Part shown: positions 7,352 to 16,763 of the stretch, one piece after another
How the letters are laid out: the number at the start of each line of letters is the position of its first letter
Position numbering within the stretch: the stretch's first letter is position 1
Source: Ulvibacter antarcticus
GTDB taxonomy: Bacteria > Bacteroidota > Bacteroidia > Flavobacteriales > Flavobacteriaceae
Length of the DNA: 64,000 bases
Direction of reading: 5' to 3'
NCBI RefSeq assembly: GCF_003688405.1
Contig: NZ_REFC01000013.1
Coordinates: 62,001 to 126,000, forward strand
Translations under genes and position numbers: made by a program
Notes under the pieces: generated by a model
What the model was told of the DNA's origin: nothing
What the model saw: only the letters and a program-made list of their open reading frames with translations
Database searches by the model: none

Positions 7352-10300
7352 TCATTCCACTAATAGCTGTTTTATCAAGCTCGAACTTTCGCTTGTAATC
7401 TGAACTATATAAAGTCCCGAGCTTAATCGTGATACATCGATGATCTGGTCCGTATCCATGTTAATGAGACTTGTTTCTGAAACCAATTTACCCAACATAT
7501 CATAAATACGAATTTGATCTAATAGTAGTTGGCCTCTGTTCGTGATAGTCAACATACTATTAACTGGATTCGGATGAATGAGAATCGAATTCTCTAACGT
7601 ATTCTGTCCAACTCCTAAGAAATGGGTCACGGTTAATTCAAATGTACATAATGAATCATTTCCATAATCATCTTCTGCTGTAACAGTTACAGTATAAGTG
7701 CCAATATCCAGCATTGTTCCAGCTGAAGGTGATTGCGAGGTAACTGTGATTGTAGTAGTACAATTATCAACGGCAACCGCTTCCCCTGTTAAAAAATAAT
7801 CGGGTACTTCGTACAAATCACCTATATCTATTTCATGTTCCTGATCTAAGGGACAAGTAATATCCGGCCCTGTACTATCCTCTATTGTTACAGTGGCTGT
7901 ACACGTATCTGAATTTCCACTTGAGTCTGCAACAGTTAAAGTAACGACAATCGGACTTCCAATATCGGTGCAACTAAAAGTATCCGGACTAACCGTCATA
8001 CTATCAATTGCACAATTATCGGATGACCCAGAATCTACATCAGTAGGACTAATTGTAATACTTCCTGACGCATCTAGTGAAATCGTTGTGTCAGTACAAC
8101 TTGCAACAGGTGGAATGTCGTCTTCTACTGTGACCAATGCTGTACACGTGGATGAATTTCCACTAGCATCTGTAGCAGTTAGCGTCACGGTTACTGGTGT
8201 GCCAATAGCACTACAATCGAAAGTGTCTGGGGAAGCATTCATAACATCAATTCCACAATTGTCTGTAGATCCTGCATCTATATCTGTTTCATCTATCGTT
8301 ACCATTCCTGATGGTCCAAGCAAAACAGTTATGTCCATACAACTTACAGTTGGGGGAGTGGTGTCGGCGCCGGAAGGTATTACCACGAGATTCTCTGTCC
8401 AAGAAGTAATACATGCGGTAGAAGAGCTGTTTTCAGCAGTCACTTCGTATGAGTTCGATGCTAAGCCTACAAAAATGCCGTCATCGATTTGAGTTATCGA
8501 AGGCCCAGTCGGATCTGTCGGTGTTATTGTATATTTTATTGACGAACATAGATCACAACTCGCAGTTACCGTTAAAGTTGCATCGAGAGCACCCGGACAT
8601 GTTGGAGCTGTAAAAACGACATCCGTAATTCGGACTGCTCCGTAAAGTGTTGTTTCCCATAGACCTCGACCTTTAGTTCCAGCTCGAAGCTTACAAGTAG
8701 CATAATTAATTTCCAAATCATAGATAGGGACATTTGGTAGACCCGAATTATACAAGGTCCATGCGGTTGAATCCGATTTATAATATACCCCGACTGCCAT
8801 CCCTACGTAAAGAGCATCCGATGGACTGCCACCTGTATCTTGATATACAAGGCTTACAACAGGTGTGTTGGGTAAACTGCCTGATACATTAGTCCAAGTT
8901 GCCCCTGCGTCTGTAGATTCATAGACTTTTTCACCTGCCTCGTATTCGTTTAATCCAACCCAAACATTAGTTGCATCATCTGGATCAAGGACAATCTCGT
9001 TAATATGTTTACTTGTAGGCCACGGACCTGTAACTGTCGTCCAGGTAGCGCCTGTATCGGAGGAAGTAGTTATTACATTATCCTTAGCCGCATAAATTCT
9101 TGCCGGATCATCGACTCCTATCGCGATCGCATTTCTACCATCCGATTCTAAATTGGTCCAGCTCGAACCTTTGTCGGTACTTCGATAAACATCATCATAT
9201 CCACCATAGATTATACTTGGGTCCGTAGCGTCCATTGCATAAGGAGTGACGAACTTTCCTGTGGCACCACCGGGTTTTATCATAGTAAATGAATCTCCTC
9301 CATTGGTAGATTTAAGCAAGTTTCCAAATTGAGTGCCATAATAGAGTGTTTCCTTATCGGTATAGTCTATCATACAGTCACCTCCATCTGCACCATAAAT
9401 ATGTTCCACACTCGTAGTCCCTGTATAGATGTTTGTGCCATTATCCTGAGTTCCGCCAATTATGAAATCAGGATCAGATTCTATCCCTGCAATTTTATAG
9501 AACTGCATGATTTCGAGTCCGTCCCAGATGTTTGTCCAAGTAACTCCATCGTCCGTACTTTTTGAAATTCCACCATCTGTACCACAATACAAAACATTGT
9601 TTAATGGGTTGTAAACCAATTCGTGGATATCTGCATGTACGTACTCAAAAGTCGTCGGTGTACTCCAATTTGTGATCGCAGTATGAGAAGCTCCTCCATC
9701 TGTTGATCGCCAAATATTTATTCCGCCTGTAATTATATTATCTTTATCTAAAGGGTTTACTGCCATCGCAAGATCATAACCTGATTGATCCACTACCCCA
9801 GTACCGTCTGTTTCATAGCTTAATATATTAGGAGTTGTTGACTTACTACTAAAGGAGTCTCCAGAATCGACTGAGAGATACAGCCCTTTGAAAGTTCCTG
9901 CCCCATCCGAACCTCCTGCTAAGTAATATACATGACTGCTGTCATGAGGACTTACAGCTATTGCAATTCTTTTTTCGCCGGCGGGGAGAACCGATGTAAT
10001 TTCAGTCCAAGTTGCTCCAGTGTCTGTTGACTTGTAAAATTTTTCCTTCTCTACGGCATAAACAATAGAAGGGTCCCCTGGTTTGAATTCAATATCCCTG
10101 AAACTTCCTGGTTTCACTATTGCATGACTCGCCCAACCGTCGGTTGTTTTGAGTAAACCAGCATTGGTCACGACAAACATTATATCGCTGTCTGTTGGAT
10201 GCATTAAGAGTTTGAAACCTCTAATTTTAGTAGTAACCGAAGCCGAAAGTCCTGTTGATGCCCAACTGGCACCGCTATCTGTGGATTTCATGACTCCAAC

Positions 10301-11029
10301 AGAAAAAGTATCTCCTCCATCACCATCACCCGTAAGTACATAAATAGTTGAAGGTGTTGCATGATCAACGGCGATACCAGAAATACCTATACTCGCCAGG
10401 GCATCGGCTATGGGAGTCCAAGTTGCACCTCCATCGGTTGTTTTCCATAAACCTCCAGCTGGGGTTCCAATATAGATCGTGGAAGCATCTGTAGGATGAA
10501 ATCCAATAACGTTAACCCTTCCAAGACCTCCATTATAGCCAAGAGCGCCATTAGTATAGGTTATAGGGCCTAAATTATCCCAATCGCTTGAAGCAACTTT
10601 ACTTTGTGGGCTAGAAGCAATGACATCCTGATAAACGTCCCAATTCATTTTACTTAAATTTCGAATTTTTCGCTCGGAACTGGTATTTCGTTCCATGATA
10701 TATTCCCAGCGTTTATATTGTTTATAACCACTGCCTTTACCTTTATCTCTATTGGCAAAGTAAAGTTCAGCACTATCCTGAATGTCTTGGAGTGTCGTAT
10801 TTTCTACCGGATTGCTAATTAATTCCTGATATTCCTGCGCCTTTAGTTGGACGCTTCCAATTCCGAAGAGAAATAGAGCAATTAATAGCATTCTTTTTCC
10901 GAAGTAAAAATTGTTACTGCTCACAAAACTCAAATTTGTATTTCCTCTCGCCTGAATTCTTTCTTTGGCTTTCTGCTTAGTCTTGCGCTCTATTCGCGGG
11001 TTGCCGGTACTGTCGTCTACATGTCTCAT
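7352..11029 (-). CDS. Large secreted BNR/VPS10-like propeller protein with HYR-like domains and T9SS sorting domain
   Basis: About 1225 residues. I chose the ATG at 11029 over an in-frame TTG three codons earlier. The signal sequence (MLLIALFLFGIGSVQLKAQ) lies about 46 residues in, after a long basic N-terminus; an internal start there is possible. Residues about 150-790 hold many sortilin/BNR repeats of the form S-T-D-x-G-x-x-W-T, a beta-propeller. A cysteine-bearing linker follows, then three HYR/cadherin-like repeats (TPPTVSCMD, DNCGID, TATDASGNSSTC; about 905-1145) and a T9SS type A sorting domain (HPNPVNSML to the end) that is cut off at the surface. Function unknown; adhesion or glycan binding is plausible. 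Neighbours are the LVIVD lipoprotein and the CHAT protein. Confidence 0.88.
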   Translation of the reverse strand: MRHVDDSTGNPRIERKTKQKAKERIQARGNTNLSFVSSNNFYFGKRMLLIALFLFGIGSVQLKAQEYQELISNPVENTTLQDIQDSAELYFANRDKGKGSGYKQYKRWEYIMERNTSSERKIRNLSKMNWDVYQDVIASSPQSKVASSDWDNLGPITYTNGALGYNGGLGRVNVIGFHPTDASTIYIGTPAGGLWKTTDGGATWTPIADALASIGISGIAVDHATPSTIYVLTGDGDGGDTFSVGVMKSTDSGASWASTGLSASVTTKIRGFKLLMHPTDSDIMFVVTNAGLLKTTDGWASHAIVKPGSFRDIEFKPGDPSIVYAVEKEKFYKSTDTGATWTEITSVLPAGEKRIAIAVSPHDSSHVYYLAGGSDGAGTFKGLYLSVDSGDSFSSKSTTPNILSYETDGTGVVDQSGYDLAMAVNPLDKDNIITGGINIWRSTDGGASHTAITNWSTPTTFEYVHADIHELVYNPLNNVLYCGTDGGISKSTDDGVTWTNIWDGLEIMQFYKIAGIESDPDFIIGGTQDNGTNIYTGTTSVEHIYGADGGDCMIDYTDKETLYYGTQFGNLLKSTNGGDSFTMIKPGGATGKFVTPYAMDATDPSIIYGGYDDVYRSTDKGSSWTNLESDGRNAIAIGVDDPARIYAAKDNVITTSSDTGATWTTVTGPWPTSKHINEIVLDPDDATNVWVGLNEYEAGEKVYESTDAGATWTNVSGSLPNTPVVSLVYQDTGGSPSDALYVGMAVGVYYKSDSTAWTLYNSGLPNVPIYDLEINYATCKLRAGTKGRGLWETTLYGAVRITDVVFTAPTCPGALDATLTVTASCDLCSSIKYTITPTDPTGPSITQIDDGIFVGLASNSYEVTAENSSSTACITSWTENLVVIPSGADTTPPTVSCMDITVLLGPSGMVTIDETDIDAGSTDNCGIDVMNASPDTFDCSAIGTPVTVTLTATDASGNSSTCTALVTVEDDIPPVASCTDTTISLDASGSITISPTDVDSGSSDNCAIDSMTVSPDTFSCTDIGSPIVVTLTVADSSGNSDTCTATVTIEDSTGPDITCPLDQEHEIDIGDLYEVPDYFLTGEAVAVDNCTTTITVTSQSPSAGTMLDIGTYTVTVTAEDDYGNDSLCTFELTVTHFLGVGQNTLENSILIHPNPVNSMLTITNRGQLLLDQIRIYDMLGKLVSETSLINMDTDQIIDVSRLSSGLYIVQITSESSSLIKQLLVE

Positions 11030-11306
11030 AATAATCAAATTTTAAATTAACTAATAAATAAGGGGAGGAGTCACAACTATGTCAGTTGTCATATTTAAAT
11101 TGTAACCTAGATTTGAATACTTTTTATAGCTTCGGAAGAATTTGTCTGGAAATATTAACTTTAATTTTCACGATACTCACTTCGGAAAATAACGTTGTTC
11201 ATCCAGAATAATGCTAGTTCTGAAGCTTGAAAAAGCTAGTTTGATGGGTGTTTTCGGTTTCTGAAAGAGTATTAATACAATGACAATTTTAAGTTGATCG
11301 ATATAT

Positions 11307-14300
11307 TTAATGCTTTGAAGATGCATCAATCAGTTTGTGAGATCTTTTTTTTCTTCGGAAGAAAATAACACCTAGAATTATAGTAATCGCAGCAATTCCT
11401 GTAGCTACTATACCTGTATTCGACTTATGAGCAAGCGGCTCGGTATTTCCGGTGAGTTTGAAGCTACTCCAATAAAAAGGATGCAGATTTTCGGGTGTTG
11501 CAGTCTTGAGGTATTGTAATTTGGCGTTTTGTAAGGCAACATCTTTTGAATTTCCCTCCCGAATATTGGTTAAAAAATTCTTTGTGAGTTGCAAAGAAGC
11601 TTCATCATCTACAGTCCAAAGTGTGGATAAGAGTGCTTTGCTTCCGGCATATTGAAAAGCCCGCTCCAAACTAGCAATTCCCTCTCCCCGAATTAATTTC
11701 CCTGATGCAGAATTACAAGCGCTTAGAATGACCAATTGCGCTTTGATATTGAGGTTGTAAATTTCGTAAATATGAAGCATGCCATCATTTCCTTCGGAAG
11801 AATTGAAATATAATTTAGACAAAAGGGGATGCTCGTCTTCAATGGCACCGTGCATGGCGAGGTGCAAAATTCCAGCTTCCGAAGAAACATCCTTCAGAAG
11901 ATCTTCAGTAACTAATTTCCCAATCTCACTTCTTCCTTTAAATAAGGAAGCTCCAGATTCTATTTCTTTCTTATTAAAATGAAGCAAGGATAAGGTTTTA
12001 CTTGTTTGCTCGGCATCCATATATAACTGTCCCTCGTAATTTGGAGCGAAACCGAAATAAGCATCATTACTGTTTCTATCATTTTCAACCAATAGTTTAA
12101 TGGAGGCAGATGGGCTATAGGAAATAGCATATTCTTTGAGCAAATACGATAATTCCCTATATCCTCTTGGTTTGTTTATAGGTGTTTCTTTTAATAGAAT
12201 TTCAAAAGGAAGGTAGTAAAGTTTACCATCGGGAATTATGATTAGTTTCGAAAAATTGTGATTCGATAACTCAGGCTTCAGAAGTTTGTTGTAAAGTAAA
12301 CTGGATGTTTCAGTGAAGCTTAAATATGTCTTCTGAGCCTCTGTTTGCACTAAATTTTGTGAACTTAGATTTGTAAATAATTCACTAACCTCTTTAAATA
12401 ATTGTGGAGTATCTTCCAGCTTACGAATTGCAATTTCTTCCGAAGTGATTAAAAAAACGTAGCTATTCTCACTACCTGCAAAATAGCTAATCATGGCAGT
12501 ATTTACATCCAGAATTTGATCCTGAATCACGGCTACGGTGGCGATAGGACTCTCGTATTTTAAATTATAATATTCAGGATGCTTTTCCTGGATGGTTTTT
12601 ATTAAAATATCATATTCATTTTGTAAAGCATCCAGTTTTGTTACCCAAAGACTCAACATTTTTCCTCTGGTTTCGGCACATCTGCTTTCTTCCGACTGGA
12701 TCTTTCCGGCGTAATCGTTGATTTCTGATTTTAATTTAATTTCTTCGGAAATAATAGCTTCGGAAACATTTGTAAAAGATCGAATTTCCTGATCGTAGAG
12801 TGAGGCTAATAATAATAAAGCTTTGCTTCTTTCAGAATAACTAAACGCCTTCGAAAGATAATCTTTGTTATTCGTTATTTGAAACAATTCCAAGGCTGTA
12901 GTAATGCTGCTTTCGATTATAATTAGCGTTCGTTGTGTCCAAAATTCTCTTGAAGCTTCAGAGAGCTGATTGCTTTTTTGGTTTTCTAGTAGCGTAATTG
13001 TTGCTTCATAGGTCTGTAGTGCCGCTTCCAGATCGCTTATCTCATTTGTTTTTAAGTAATATTCTTTAAGTAGATCGCCTTTTGCGATTAAAGATTCAAA
13101 GAGGTACTGCGATGATTGTACCTTCATTTGAGGACTCGGATTTTCATACCAGGATGTTTGAGAGATTTCCTCCAAACCTCGCATATCTGGAACTAGAATT
13201 TGAATCGCTTCCTGATAGGCGATTAATGCAGCTTCAGTATCTCCCGAAAACCGAAGCGCCCTTGCTACAAAATTTTTGCAAGCGCCAGTCTGAACATTAT
13301 TTTTACCTAGTTCTTTTTCCCTCCACTTATACGCTTCATTGTAATAGTCGATTGCTGTAGCATAGTTTCCGGAATTAATAAGGCTATCTGCAATGCCAAT
13401 TGTTTTGGTACTAAGGTCATTATTCACTTTTTTTTCGTCTTCGATCGAATAATTAAAATAAAGTAGCGCATTTTCAGGGTCTTCGAGTTCCCAATACATA
13501 TCACCAATGGCCTCGTTGAGGTAGCGCATATATTTGTCCTGAGGCTTCATAGTATGTATCCAAACTTCCCTTGCCTGCAGGTAATAAGTGAGGGCTGATT
13601 CATATTCCATTTTCTCGTAGTACACACTTGCAATACGGTAGTTAAAGTAAGCGATTTCATAGTGATTGGAAGGATAATGTTTCAGAAGAAAGTCTCTTCC
13701 CTGAAAGTAATAATAATTTGATTTGTCAAAATCACCTGCATTTCGATACCTATTCCCTAAGTTTCCGAGGGTTTCATAATAATAATATACAGGAGGGTTC
13801 TCGAGTTTATCAAAAGCCTCAAGTGCGGCGAGTAAATGATTTATCGCCTCTGTGCGTAGCGAGGCTTCATTTATTTGTTGAAATATAGTCCGTTCAAGTC
13901 TTCCTTGGAGCTCGTAATTTGGTCCAAATGGTGAAGCAATGCTGTCAGTTACTTTTTTAATATGTTTTTTATATAATATCGGGTCGTTTGTTGCTGCGTA
14001 GTTTTCTGCTAATAATAAGTGAAGGTCAAAATCTGGAGTTAGATTATTTTTTATAAGTGTTTCTTTCGCGAAAAGAATAGCATTATTCGCTTCTTTAAAT
14101 TCCCGATTGTTCCTGTAAGCTTGATATTCTCTTTTTAGTAGTGTAATAAGCTCCTTGGTGGAAAGGTCATTGCAGTCTTTAGCCGAGCTAGTTTTAATCA
14201 AAGCATTTTTAAAATCTCCATGTTTTATAAGTGCATCTATTTCTCGAATTTGTGTATTAAAATCGCAAAGTTGTGGCGTGACAAAAAGGGAACTAAAAAT

Positions 14301-14327
14301 AAAGCTAAGAAGTAGTAACGATTTCAC
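11307..14327 (-). CDS. TPR-CHAT protein, probable membrane-anchored caspase-like protease
   Basis: 1006 residues, with a GTG start since no in-frame ATG precedes the signal-like N-terminus (SLLLLSFIFSSLFV). Residues about 30-450 form tetratricopeptide repeats (for example YYETLGNLGNRYRNAGDFDK). A helical linker follows, then a C-terminal CHAT domain with the caspase-type dyad: His about 826 in LHLAMHG and Cys about 871 in VILSACNSASG, plus the usual GEGIASLERAF and LSTLWTVDD blocks. A membrane helix at about 972-990 followed by RRKKR closes the protein. Signal peptide and tail together predict periplasmic TPR and CHAT domains anchored in the inner membrane. The TPRs probably sense a partner; the substrate is unknown. 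Confidence 0.9.
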   Translation of the reverse strand: MKSLLLLSFIFSSLFVTPQLCDFNTQIREIDALIKHGDFKNALIKTSSAKDCNDLSTKELITLLKREYQAYRNNREFKEANNAILFAKETLIKNNLTPDFDLHLLLAENYAATNDPILYKKHIKKVTDSIASPFGPNYELQGRLERTIFQQINEASLRTEAINHLLAALEAFDKLENPPVYYYYETLGNLGNRYRNAGDFDKSNYYYFQGRDFLLKHYPSNHYEIAYFNYRIASVYYEKMEYESALTYYLQAREVWIHTMKPQDKYMRYLNEAIGDMYWELEDPENALLYFNYSIEDEKKVNNDLSTKTIGIADSLINSGNYATAIDYYNEAYKWREKELGKNNVQTGACKNFVARALRFSGDTEAALIAYQEAIQILVPDMRGLEEISQTSWYENPSPQMKVQSSQYLFESLIAKGDLLKEYYLKTNEISDLEAALQTYEATITLLENQKSNQLSEASREFWTQRTLIIIESSITTALELFQITNNKDYLSKAFSYSERSKALLLLASLYDQEIRSFTNVSEAIISEEIKLKSEINDYAGKIQSEESRCAETRGKMLSLWVTKLDALQNEYDILIKTIQEKHPEYYNLKYESPIATVAVIQDQILDVNTAMISYFAGSENSYVFLITSEEIAIRKLEDTPQLFKEVSELFTNLSSQNLVQTEAQKTYLSFTETSSLLYNKLLKPELSNHNFSKLIIIPDGKLYYLPFEILLKETPINKPRGYRELSYLLKEYAISYSPSASIKLLVENDRNSNDAYFGFAPNYEGQLYMDAEQTSKTLSLLHFNKKEIESGASLFKGRSEIGKLVTEDLLKDVSSEAGILHLAMHGAIEDEHPLLSKLYFNSSEGNDGMLHIYEIYNLNIKAQLVILSACNSASGKLIRGEGIASLERAFQYAGSKALLSTLWTVDDEASLQLTKNFLTNIREGNSKDVALQNAKLQYLKTATPENLHPFYWSSFKLTGNTEPLAHKSNTGIVATGIAAITIILGVIFFRRKKRSHKLIDASSKH

Positions 14328-14466
14328 CCTAAATCATTGAATTTACACATATTACAAGATACGAATATTTATTTTTCCTTTTGAAAATGGGTCTTGTGCT
14401 ATTTTCGTAAGATTCTTTAATCCGAAGTGGTAATTTATCGTGGAAAGAGATGTTTTTAACTGATTT

Positions 14467-14482
14467 ACAGTTAATTAACTGT
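14467..14482. promoter_or_regulatory. Perfect 16-base palindrome upstream of the CHAT gene
   Basis: ACAGTTAATTAACTGT is a perfect palindrome about 140 bases before the CHAT start and 50 bases before the RNA-like elements, so it could be an operator between divergent units. In DNA this AT-rich a 16-base palindrome can arise by chance about once in a window of this size, so support is weak. Confidence 0.25.
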
Positions 14483-14532
14483 TAAGATTATGATTTTTTC
14501 CTTATTCCTGTTTAACTTTTACAAAGAATTAG

Positions 14533-14640
14533 GGATTGACAACGCAAGTTGTCGTCCAAACTATTTTCTTGTTTTCCTATATTGCTACTGTAGGAAATAA
14601 GGTTTAAAAAGCTCATTGCATGCAAATGGGCTTTTTTTTA
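14533..14640 (+). ncRNA. Candidate structured RNA, copy 1 (GCAA hairpin, TATTGCTACT-loop hairpin, terminator)
   Basis: Three hairpins follow one another in a gene-free stretch. First, GACAAC-GCAA-GTTGTC (14538-14553) with a GNRA-type tetraloop, extended by GGA/TCC at 14533-14535 and 14555-14557. Second, TTTCCTA/TAGGAAA (14573-14579 with 14591-14597) around the 11-base loop TATTGCTACTG. Third, a terminator stem AAAGCTCATT/AATGGGCTTT (14608-14617 with 14625-14634) and a run of T. The second hairpin's loop recurs in copy 2 on a stem of different sequence, which is what a conserved RNA looks like. The strand is chosen from the T run. I know no family with certainty. Confidence 0.6.
14608..14640 (+). 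terminator. Rho-independent terminator of RNA-like element 1
   Basis: A ten-pair stem (AAAGCTCATT with AATGGGCTTT, one T-G wobble) and a 7-base loop are followed by five more T residues. No protein gene on the plus strand lies upstream for several kilobases, so it should end a short non-coding transcript. Confidence 0.75.
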
Positions 14641-14668
14641 TGCTGTTTATCAGGATATTATATGAAAT

Positions 14669-14840
14669 ATACGTGTTTTTACGTATTGTTTTTACTGCGA
14701 ATCATAATTACATTTACCTTGAGGTTACCCCAGTAATGCTACTTACTGGTTGAATATTAAATTCTTTGTTGCCATATTGCTACTTTGGTTAACAAGGACA
14801 ATCATAAAGCTCGTTATTATAACGGGCTTTATTTGTTTTA
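14669..14840 (+). ncRNA. Candidate structured RNA, copy 2 (related tandem element)
   Basis: A second set of hairpins lies directly downstream of copy 1: ATACGT/ACGTAT (14669-14686), CCAGTA/TACTGG around the loop ATGCTACT (14730-14749), TTGTTGCCA/TGGTTAACAA with one bulge around the loop TATTGCTACTT (14766-14795), and a terminator stem AAAGCTCGTT/AACGGGCTTT (14806-14830). The TATTGCTACT loop is identical to copy 1, but the supporting stem differs in sequence, and a shorter form of the loop appears in the preceding hairpin. The two terminators are also alike (AAAGCTC...GGGCTTT). The pair looks like a duplicated small RNA or two linked cis elements. Confidence 0.6.
14806..14840 (+). terminator. 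Rho-independent terminator of RNA-like element 2
   Basis: The stem AAAGCTCGTT/AACGGGCTTT with a 5-base loop is followed by ATTTGTTTT. It ends about 125 bases before the DinB-like gene, so that gene needs its own promoter. Confidence 0.7.
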
Positions 14841-14963
14841 AAAATTTCCAGATTTCATCAACATAAGAAAGTAGGCTTCTCTAATTATCGGCAATTTTCT
14901 TAATTTTAATGTTCAGAAGATAGCTTGTTGTTATTTTCTGAATTAATTTAAAATCGATTAATC

Positions 14964-15431
14964 ATGAACCTTTGTACACAAATTGCGAGTCACTTAAATA
15001 ATATCTATTTCGGCGGCAACTGGTCTGTGGCTAATTACAAAGAAGTACTTGAAGACATACCTTTGAAGCAGGCAAATAAGAAGCTTCCAACTTTCAATAG
15101 TATTACTGCGCTGGTTTATCACAGCAATTACTATATAAATGCTTTGTTAAAAGTACTTGAAGGGGGTTCGTTAGAAGCCAAAGATGCCCTGAGCTTCGAT
15201 CACCTGGAAGTGAAGTCGGATAAAGACTGGCAGTCAATGAAAACGAAATCGCTTTCCGAAGCAAAAAAAGTTTCAGAATTAATTGCACAACTAGAAGAAT
15301 CAAAACTTTGGGAGCCTTTTACTGATGAGAAATACGGGAATTATTACAGCAATATTCACGGTATTATTGAACATTGTCATTATCATTTGGGACAAATTGT
15401 TATTTTGAAAAAGATGCATTCACAGAAATAA
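14964..15431 (+). CDS. DinB-like four-helix metal-binding protein
   Basis: 155 residues, the usual size of DinB/YfiT-like proteins, which are four-helix bundles with a metal site made from three His residues. The visible candidates are His 53 in ALVYHSNYY and His 137/His 141 in IIEHCHYHLGQ, matching the one-plus-HxxxH pattern of the superfamily. Members include thiol-dependent transferases (bacillithiol S-transferases, mycothiol maleylpyruvate isomerase). Because bshC is about 7 kb away, a bacillithiol-linked transferase is an attractive but unproven idea. It is a single gene, preceded by the RNA-like elements. Confidence 0.8.
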   Translation: MNLCTQIASHLNNIYFGGNWSVANYKEVLEDIPLKQANKKLPTFNSITALVYHSNYYINALLKVLEGGSLEAKDALSFDHLEVKSDKDWQSMKTKSLSEAKKVSELIAQLEESKLWEPFTDEKYGNYYSNIHGIIEHCHYHLGQIVILKKMHSQK

Positions 15432-15534
15432 AAAGGATTGCTTCAAAAACACTTAAACTTACAACCATTTGTAATTCGTATGTTTGTATGAACAACAACT
15501 AAACTAAATATCTCGACAATTATCGACTTCCAAA

Positions 15535-16740
15535 ATGACCCGGAAAAAACACAGTAAAAAAAAGACCTCCCGGAAAGTTGGTAATTCCAGCAAAACTATA
15601 ACCGAGGAAATCACCAAGACAAAGAAAACTGTCACTAAAAAAAACCTCCATTTAGAAGCAATGCGAGGTATATTGGCACTAATGGTATTGGTGAGTCATG
15701 TGGAATTAATCCGGTTGTATTTTGGACATTCAGATGACTATCTAAACCCAATTATTTACCATCTGGGAAGAGTTGCGGTCACAGGGTTTTTCGTACTAAG
15801 TGGCTATCTAATTACTATGAGTATTCTCAGGCGCATCGAGACAAACAGATGGAGTGTGGGTGATTTTTATATTGGAAGAATATTTCGAATTTGGCCACTT
15901 TATTTCTTCGTTATTATCCTGGCAATTTGGGTATTACCCCATGTCTCAATCTTAGAATTCAATGTTCCGGACTTTCTTATAGATGCACGTGAGAATTCCG
16001 ATAATTACTGGTATTTCCTTTTCTTTCTTCCACAGATTCCTTTAATCCACAACAATATTCTTCCCTTCGCCGAACCTACCTGGTCCATTGGTGTTGAGGA
16101 GATTTTTTATATAATTATTCCGTGGGTTTTTGTGTTTCTTAAGAAACGATTTATCAAAGGTGTTTTTATCTTTTTTATTATCTTCTTGATTGCAAAGTAT
16201 ATTGCCATTTATGGTTACGAACTTCCTGTTGGTAATCGTTGGGCCTTGTATATTAATTTTTATAGATACGATTGCATTGCACTTGGTTGTCTCATGGGAG
16301 CCATGCATTTTAAGAAAAGCACATTATTCGAAAAGGTGAATCGTTGGCATCTTCTGCTAGCATTAGCCTCGTTCGCGTTATTATTTTTAATTATCGACGT
16401 GGAATCCTATGATTATTTTCCTTTTGCATTATGTTTTGGAGTTATGATCGCCTATTTGGTGAACAAAAATAGTACGCTAAGAAGCCCGAAATGGTTGGTG
16501 TATGTAGGTACTATTTCCTATAGTTTGTATCTAACTCACGAGATTGCCATTGTATTTTTTATTAATTTGGGGATCGATGGTAAATCGATGGTTGCCATGT
16601 ATGCTCTTAGTATTTTAGGGGCGATTTTATTGGCCTCCGGAATCTATTATTTAATCGAAAAACCTTTTATGGACTTCGGAAACAATAAATTGAGGAATCA
16701 TAAGGTGGTGGCCGTTCCAAAAGAGCAATCCGTTCAATAA
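15535..16740 (+). CDS. Acyltransferase 3 family membrane protein (OafA/YrhL-like)
   Basis: 401 residues. A lysine-rich cytoplasmic N-terminus of about 35 residues precedes about ten membrane helices. The family signatures are visible: LEAMRGILALMVLVSHVEL in the first helix with its His, FFVLSGYLIT, the arginine-bearing RRIFRIWPLYF-like stretch (IGRIFRIWPLYF), and WSIGVEEIFYIIIPW. Members transfer acetyl or other acyl groups across the membrane to lipopolysaccharide, peptidoglycan or exopolysaccharide sugars. The substrate here is unknown. It lies 23 bases upstream of trmL, but a functional link is unlikely. Confidence 0.92.
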   Translation: MTRKKHSKKKTSRKVGNSSKTITEEITKTKKTVTKKNLHLEAMRGILALMVLVSHVELIRLYFGHSDDYLNPIIYHLGRVAVTGFFVLSGYLITMSILRRIETNRWSVGDFYIGRIFRIWPLYFFVIILAIWVLPHVSILEFNVPDFLIDARENSDNYWYFLFFLPQIPLIHNNILPFAEPTWSIGVEEIFYIIIPWVFVFLKKRFIKGVFIFFIIFLIAKYIAIYGYELPVGNRWALYINFYRYDCIALGCLMGAMHFKKSTLFEKVNRWHLLLALASFALLFLIIDVESYDYFPFALCFGVMIAYLVNKNSTLRSPKWLVYVGTISYSLYLTHEIAIVFFINLGIDGKSMVAMYALSILGAILLASGIYYLIEKPFMDFGNNKLRNHKVVAVPKEQSVQ

Positions 16741-16763
16741 TCCAATTATTTTAATCATTATTC

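Noticed and set aside
7893-8492. 199-residue frame opposite the HYR-like repeats
   Set aside because: It is the complement of a repetitive Thr/Ser/Val-rich coding region; the repetitive composition keeps a long open antisense frame.
11307-14327. CHAT protein as part of a CRISPR (type III-E) or gasdermin-type defence system
   Set aside because: No CRISPR repeats, Cas proteins or gasdermin-like partner are found nearby; only the sigma-factor analogy remains as inference.
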